From Lentisalinibacter sp964427415 (GTDB taxonomy: Bacteria; Pseudomonadota; Gammaproteobacteria; Steroidobacterales; Woeseiaceae), in contig CAYRUH010000005.1 of the NCBI GenBank assembly GCA_964427415.1, positions 52,978 through 116,977 of the forward strand: DNA of 64,000 nucleotides, given 5' to 3'. This document shows positions 60,599-64,000 of this stretch, in pieces. Numbering within the stretch: position 1 is the first letter of the stretch; every line of letters starts with the position of its first letter. Under the pieces are notes generated by a model. That model was not told the DNA's origin. It ran no database searches and worked only from the letters and a program-made list of their open reading frames with translations. The translations under genes and the position numbers were made by a program.

Positions 60599-61371
60599 AT
60601 CAGGGGCTCCTGGCGCATCGGATCGGCGTACAGCGTGCCACTGCCGAAGTAGCCCATGATGCGATCTTCCTCAAGGAGTGTGACGAGATCCGGATTGGCC
60701 GTGCCAGGCACGTGGGCGAGCTGATGGCCCTTGAGTGCGTCGACCCTGACCCGGCCGCGACGGCCGTCGATCTTCGCAAAGTAGATGGGCACGAGGATAC
60801 GCCGCGGACCGGTCGCCCCGCCGACTTCGGCCTCCAGGTAGCGCACGTGGGGCTCGGACAGGTCCAGCCAGAGGTCCTTGATGGTGCCGGCCACCTCGCC
60901 GTCGGTCCCGACCAGGTCCATGCCGCGCGGATCCGCGTCACGGCGATCCACCTCGGCTTCGCTCACGCTGCGCATCGGCACGATGCGGGCGCGGCCGTCG
61001 TAGGTCTGATCGGGCTCGTCGGCGCGATTGGCGAAAGCACCCGGTCCCACGCCGGCACCCACGCCGTCGCCTTCCGGGATCAGCGGTGCGCCGGGGAACG
61101 GCGCGGCGGGTTTCGCCCTGATGTCCGTCTCCGGCGCTTCCTGGCGGGGCGCCTGCACGGTGTGACCGTCACGCAGCAGGAAGGTCTTCGGTTCCGGCAC
61201 GCCGGGCCAGCCTTGCACGGTCACGTGGGCCGAACGTTCCGACTCCAGCGGATAGCCCTCCCGCTTGTCTTCCCGCCGCAGATAGATGATCAGGCCGGCG
61301 AAGAATATCCAGAAGGCGTAGAGGACGAGTTGTGCTACGTCGATGTAGCCGGTGATAGCGCCCGTTTCCAT
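60595..61371 (-). CDS. puhA: Reaction centre H subunit
   Basis: A 258-residue subunit capping PufLM on the cytoplasmic side and tuning proton transfer to QB. One N-terminal membrane helix (ITGYIDVAQLVLYAFWIFFAGLIIYLRREDKREGYPLE) and a PRC-barrel domain (VGTDGEVAGTIKDLWLDLSEPHVRYLEAEV) are the hallmarks. AAGGAG lies before the ATG at 61371. The order lhaA-puhA-puhB-puhC is conserved in purple bacteria. Confidence 0.97.
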   Translation of the reverse strand: METGAITGYIDVAQLVLYAFWIFFAGLIIYLRREDKREGYPLESERSAHVTVQGWPGVPEPKTFLLRDGHTVQAPRQEAPETDIRAKPAAPFPGAPLIPEGDGVGAGVGPGAFANRADEPDQTYDGRARIVPMRSVSEAEVDRRDADPRGMDLVGTDGEVAGTIKDLWLDLSEPHVRYLEAEVGGATGPRRILVPIYFAKIDGRRGRVRVDALKGHQLAHVPGTANPDLVTLLEEDRIMGYFGSGTLYADPMRQEPLI

Positions 61372-61396
61372 ATTCAATCTCCTTGAGGCAAACCGC

Positions 61397-62842
61397 TCAG
61401 CCGGGGAACTCCGCCAGGCCGAACCTCGATGGCGACCGCTCTGACACCGCCGGCGCATGACGCACGAGCGGCCCTATCGCGATCAAAGTCGCAAATAACA
61501 ACAGTATTTCCAGGTGGTAGACGAAACTGTAGCCGGCCGCGGCATCGTTCATGGCCGGCCCGAAAACGCCGGCGCCCGCCAGACCGGACACGAGGTCGCG
61601 GATGGCGCCGCCGGCGGCGATGGCGACGCCGGCGGCAGTGGCATGGACCGCACCCCATGCGCCGAGGGCGAGTCCCGTGTATCGGCCCCGGTTCATCGCC
61701 ATGGCGGCGGTGAGTGTGCCCACCGAGAACAGCCCGGCGCCGATTCCGATCAGCACGGTGCCCGCGCGGAACAGATTGGCCGAGGCGAGCGGCGCCGCGA
61801 AGATCACGGCCGGGAACGCGAACAGGCCGACCAGCGCGCCAACGCCGGCGAGCCTGAAAGTATCGCCGCCGCGGCCCAGATGGCGCGCGGCGACCGCGAA
61901 TCCGGCCAGCGTGCCCCCGGCCAGCAGGGCGGTCAGCGCAGTGGTCGCACCGACACCGAGGCCCAATATCTGCCCGCCATAGGGCTCCAGAAGGATGTCC
62001 TGCATGCTGAAAGCGGCGGTACCCAGAGCCACCGCAATCAGAAAGCGACGGGCACCGGGAGCATCGGCGAACGCGCGCCAGGCCTCGCCGAACGACGGTC
62101 GCGGCAGACGCGCGGCCACCTTTACCGGATCGCTCCCCGTATCGATGGTCTCCTGCTTCCACAACGCCAGCATGTTCAGCGCGAAGGTCACGACCGCTGC
62201 CCCCTGGATCACCCGGATCAGGCGGATCTGGCTGAAGTCGCGGAGCAGCACGCCGAATACCAGCGCACTGGCCACCATGCCGATCAGCAGCATGACGTAC
62301 AGCAGTGCGACCACCCGCGGACGCGACTCCTCCGGCGCCAGATCGGTGGCCAGCGCGAGGCCGGCGGTCTGGGTGGTATGCAGGCCGGCGCCGACCAGCA
62401 GGAACGCGAGCGCCGCGCTGGCATGGCCGATCCACGCGGGACCATTGGAGTCGCCGGACAGCAGAATCAGGGAGAACGGCATAATGGCCAGGCCGCCGAA
62501 CTGCAGCAGCGTGCCAAACCAGATGTAGGGCACCCGGCGCCAGCCCAGCACCGAGCGATGGGTGTCGGAACGGAACCCGATCAGCGCCCGGAACGGCGCG
62601 ACCACGATCGGCAGAGCGACCATGGCCGCGACCAGCGAGGCAGCCACGCCGAGCTCGACGATCATGACCCGGTTCAGGGTGCCGGCGATCAGCACCAGCG
62701 CCATGCCCACGGAGACCTGGAACAGCGACAGGCGCAGCAACCGGCCCAGCGGCAGCTCGGCGGAGGCCGCATCGGCGAAGGGCAGCAGCGCGGGGCTAAC
62801 GCCCCGCCAGCTCTTCGCCAACCTGCCGTTCAGCGATCTCAT
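61397..62842 (-). CDS. lhaA: LhaA, LH1 assembly protein (PucC-family membrane transporter fold)
   Basis: A 481-residue protein of about 12 membrane helices in the BCD/PucC family of the major facilitator superfamily. Opening text LPLGRLLRLSLFQVSVGMALVLIAGTLNRVMIVELGV and PFRALIGFRSDTHRSVLGWRRVPYIWFGTLLQFGG are typical. It is thought to deliver or handle bacteriochlorophyll during LH1 assembly. ATGA overlap with bchM; it precedes puhA by 25 bases. Confidence 0.93.
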   Translation of the reverse strand: MRSLNGRLAKSWRGVSPALLPFADAASAELPLGRLLRLSLFQVSVGMALVLIAGTLNRVMIVELGVAASLVAAMVALPIVVAPFRALIGFRSDTHRSVLGWRRVPYIWFGTLLQFGGLAIMPFSLILLSGDSNGPAWIGHASAALAFLLVGAGLHTTQTAGLALATDLAPEESRPRVVALLYVMLLIGMVASALVFGVLLRDFSQIRLIRVIQGAAVVTFALNMLALWKQETIDTGSDPVKVAARLPRPSFGEAWRAFADAPGARRFLIAVALGTAAFSMQDILLEPYGGQILGLGVGATTALTALLAGGTLAGFAVAARHLGRGGDTFRLAGVGALVGLFAFPAVIFAAPLASANLFRAGTVLIGIGAGLFSVGTLTAAMAMNRGRYTGLALGAWGAVHATAAGVAIAAGGAIRDLVSGLAGAGVFGPAMNDAAAGYSFVYHLEILLLFATLIAIGPLVRHAPAVSERSPSRFGLAEFPG

Positions 62843-63543
62843 GCGCGTATCAGCTCCTGCGCATGGGAGGTGTAGAAACCGCTGGCGATACGTTCGTCGC
62901 GGCCCGCCCGCCAGGCCGCAAGGGCGGCCGCTTCGCCGATGCACCGGTGCAGCGCGCCCCGGGCCACCGGCACGATGGCGGGCGCACGATGATGGCGGTT
63001 CGGGATCAGGCGGCCGGCGGCGTGCATCAGCGCCAGCGCGGGCGTGCGCGGTGCGAAGGTGAACAGGACGGACGTACCGGCGAGTCGACCGAAGCCGCTC
63101 AGCACACGGATGATGTCCGGCGCGTCGTAGTGAATCAGGGAGTCCATGGCCACGATGTGGTCGAAGCCGCCGAGGCTCTCGTCGAACATGTCACCCACGC
63201 GGAAATCAATCCGGCCCGCGCCGAGCTCGCCGGGCAGGCGTTCCCGCGCCAGTTCGATCAGCGTCGGCGACAGGTCGATGGCAGTCACGTGGGCACCCCG
63301 GCGGGCGGCCTCCACCGACAGTGCGCCGGTGCCGCAACCCGCATCCAGCAGGGTGCGGCCCTCGAGGTTCTCCGGCAGCCAGGACAGCAGGCGCTCACGC
63401 ATGCGGTCGCGTCCCTCGCGCACGGTGGCGCGTATGCGTCCCACCGCCTCATCGGAGGTGAGCCGCCGCCAGGCGTCGACCGCCGTGCGGTCGAAATAGG
63501 TCTCCAGCTCGCCGCGGCGTTCCTGGTAGTTCATGGTCGTCAT
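62839..63543 (-). CDS. bchM: Mg-protoporphyrin IX methyltransferase
   Basis: A 234-residue SAM methyltransferase that esterifies Mg-protoporphyrin IX, giving the AcsF substrate. N-terminal YFDRTAVDAWRRLTSDEAVGRIRATVREGRDRMR is the BchM signature; the SAM loop is TLLDAGCGTGALSVEAARRGA, and VAMDSLIHYDAPDI follows. Its ATG overlaps the bchL stop by one base. Confidence 0.95.
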   Translation of the reverse strand: MTTMNYQERRGELETYFDRTAVDAWRRLTSDEAVGRIRATVREGRDRMRERLLSWLPENLEGRTLLDAGCGTGALSVEAARRGAHVTAIDLSPTLIELARERLPGELGAGRIDFRVGDMFDESLGGFDHIVAMDSLIHYDAPDIIRVLSGFGRLAGTSVLFTFAPRTPALALMHAAGRLIPNRHHRAPAIVPVARGALHRCIGEAAALAAWRAGRDERIASGFYTSHAQELIRA

Positions 63544-64000
63544 CAGTCGAATCCCAGAAAATCGAAGATGTCCCGGTCCTTCATCGGTTTGGCCTCCATG
63601 GGGTCGGTGCCGTCCCACAGCGCCTGGGCCAGGCGCAGGTATTCCTGCTGCACCGCCGCCAGCCCGTCGGCGTCCTCCATCTCGAACAGGGTGGACTTCT
63701 TCAGCCGGCTGCGGCGGATGACGTCCAGGTCCGGGAAGTGCGCGACCCGGTTCAGGCCGACCGCCTCGTTGAAGCGGTCGATCTCGTCGGTGCCTGCGCT
63801 GCGATTGGCGACGACGCCGCCGAGGCGCACGTTGTAGTTCTTCGCCTTCGCCTGGATGGCCGAGACGATGCGGTTCATGGCGAAGATGGAGTCGAAGTCA
63901 TTCGCAGTGACGATCAGCGCCCGGTCGGCGTGCTGCAGGGGTGCCGCGAAGCCGCCGCAGACCACGTCGCCGAGCACGTCGAAGATCACCACGTCGGTGT
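63543..64000 (-). CDS. bchL: Protochlorophyllide reductase iron protein, C-terminal part (runs off the right edge)
   Basis: The last 152 codons of a NifH-like ATPase that feeds electrons to BchNB for dark protochlorophyllide reduction. The second FeS Cys is in VIFDVLGDVVCGGFAAPL. NDFDSIFAMNRIVSAIQAKAKNYNVRLGGVVANRS and the end RDIFDFLGFD are BchL, not BchX, features. The P-loop lies beyond 64000. bchM follows directly. Confidence 0.95.
   Translation of the reverse strand, partial: TDVVIFDVLGDVVCGGFAAPLQHADRALIVTANDFDSIFAMNRIVSAIQAKAKNYNVRLGGVVANRSAGTDEIDRFNEAVGLNRVAHFPDLDVIRRSRLKKSTLFEMEDADGLAAVQQEYLRLAQALWDGTDPMEAKPMKDRDIFDFLGFD

Noticed and set aside
63543..64000. Partial NifH-like protein considered as a ParA or second BchX
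   Set aside because: The C-terminal RDIFDFLGFD and VVANRS text with bchM immediately downstream identify BchL; BchX is already present at 47.1-48.2 kb.

Overview
The window is GC-rich and bears one large block of genes for anoxygenic photosynthesis (about 40.3 to 64.0 kb). It encodes bacteriochlorophyll synthesis, carotenoid synthesis, a type-II reaction centre with its own tetraheme cytochrome (PufLMC), LH1, reaction-centre assembly factors (PuhABCE, LhaA) and the O2-dependent cyclase AcsF. This identifies a purple phototrophic proteobacterium that makes pigment in the presence of some oxygen. PufC, the REP-like repeats and the general gene style suggest a gammaproteobacterium; that placement is inference, not something the sequence proves.

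Layout. 1-1013 (minus): the N-terminal part of a TonB-dependent receptor and a cupin. 1136-8006 (plus): an apparent seven-gene operon, deoD, deoC, a full aldehyde dehydrogenase, a half-length aldehyde dehydrogenase lacking the catalytic Cys, a Tat-exported flavin amine oxidase, an exported RidA and a diheme c4-type cytochrome. A decayed HAD phosphatase fragment and a VapBC toxin-antitoxin pair follow. 9168-14073: a Tat-exported sarcosine-oxidase-like flavoprotein, a secreted hypothetical, a TPR protein, and a PfkB-family (adenosine-type) kinase with a cytochrome P450. 14226-24992 (plus): a compact purine-degradation operon running HIU hydrolase, XdhA, XdhB, XdhC, PuuD, PuuE, OHCU decarboxylase, allantoicase, ureidoglycolate lyase and guanine deaminase, with most neighbours overlapping by a few bases. 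25.0-26.3 kb: two head-to-head paralogous phosphoribosyltransferases. 26.3-31.5 kb: LemA, a DUF2207 membrane protein, a TonB receptor and an NlpE-like lipoprotein. 31.6-37.3 kb: a complete peptide-type ABC importer. 37.3-40.2 kb: a two-domain PPK2 kinase and a DUF3422 membrane protein.

Photosynthesis cluster. Apart from crtC it is all on the minus strand. Reading in the direction of transcription from the right edge: bchL (3' part), bchM, lhaA, puhA, puhB, puhC, acsF, puhE, bchI, bchD, bchO, crtB; then crtE, crtF, bchC, bchX, bchY, bchZ, pufQ, pufB, pufA, pufL, pufM, pufC. The crtE/crtC divergent spacer holds an exact TGT-N12-ACA site (the CrtJ/PpsR operator pattern) over the predicted crtE -10 box, and a near match lies over the bchC promoter. 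No crtI or crtD is present, so the carotenoid pathway must be completed elsewhere or is altered. bchF, bchN, bchB and bchH are not in the window; they may lie beyond the right edge.

Points most worth following up: the periplasmic amine oxidase/RidA/cytochrome module fused to a deoxyribonucleoside operon; the half aldehyde dehydrogenase; the LH1 beta chain with a 25-residue C-terminal extension whose tail resembles the adjacent PufQ-like protein; and the incomplete crt set. No tRNA, rRNA, CRISPR array or insertion sequence was recognised. No gene-free stretch exceeds 300 bases except around the decayed fragment at 8007-8513.
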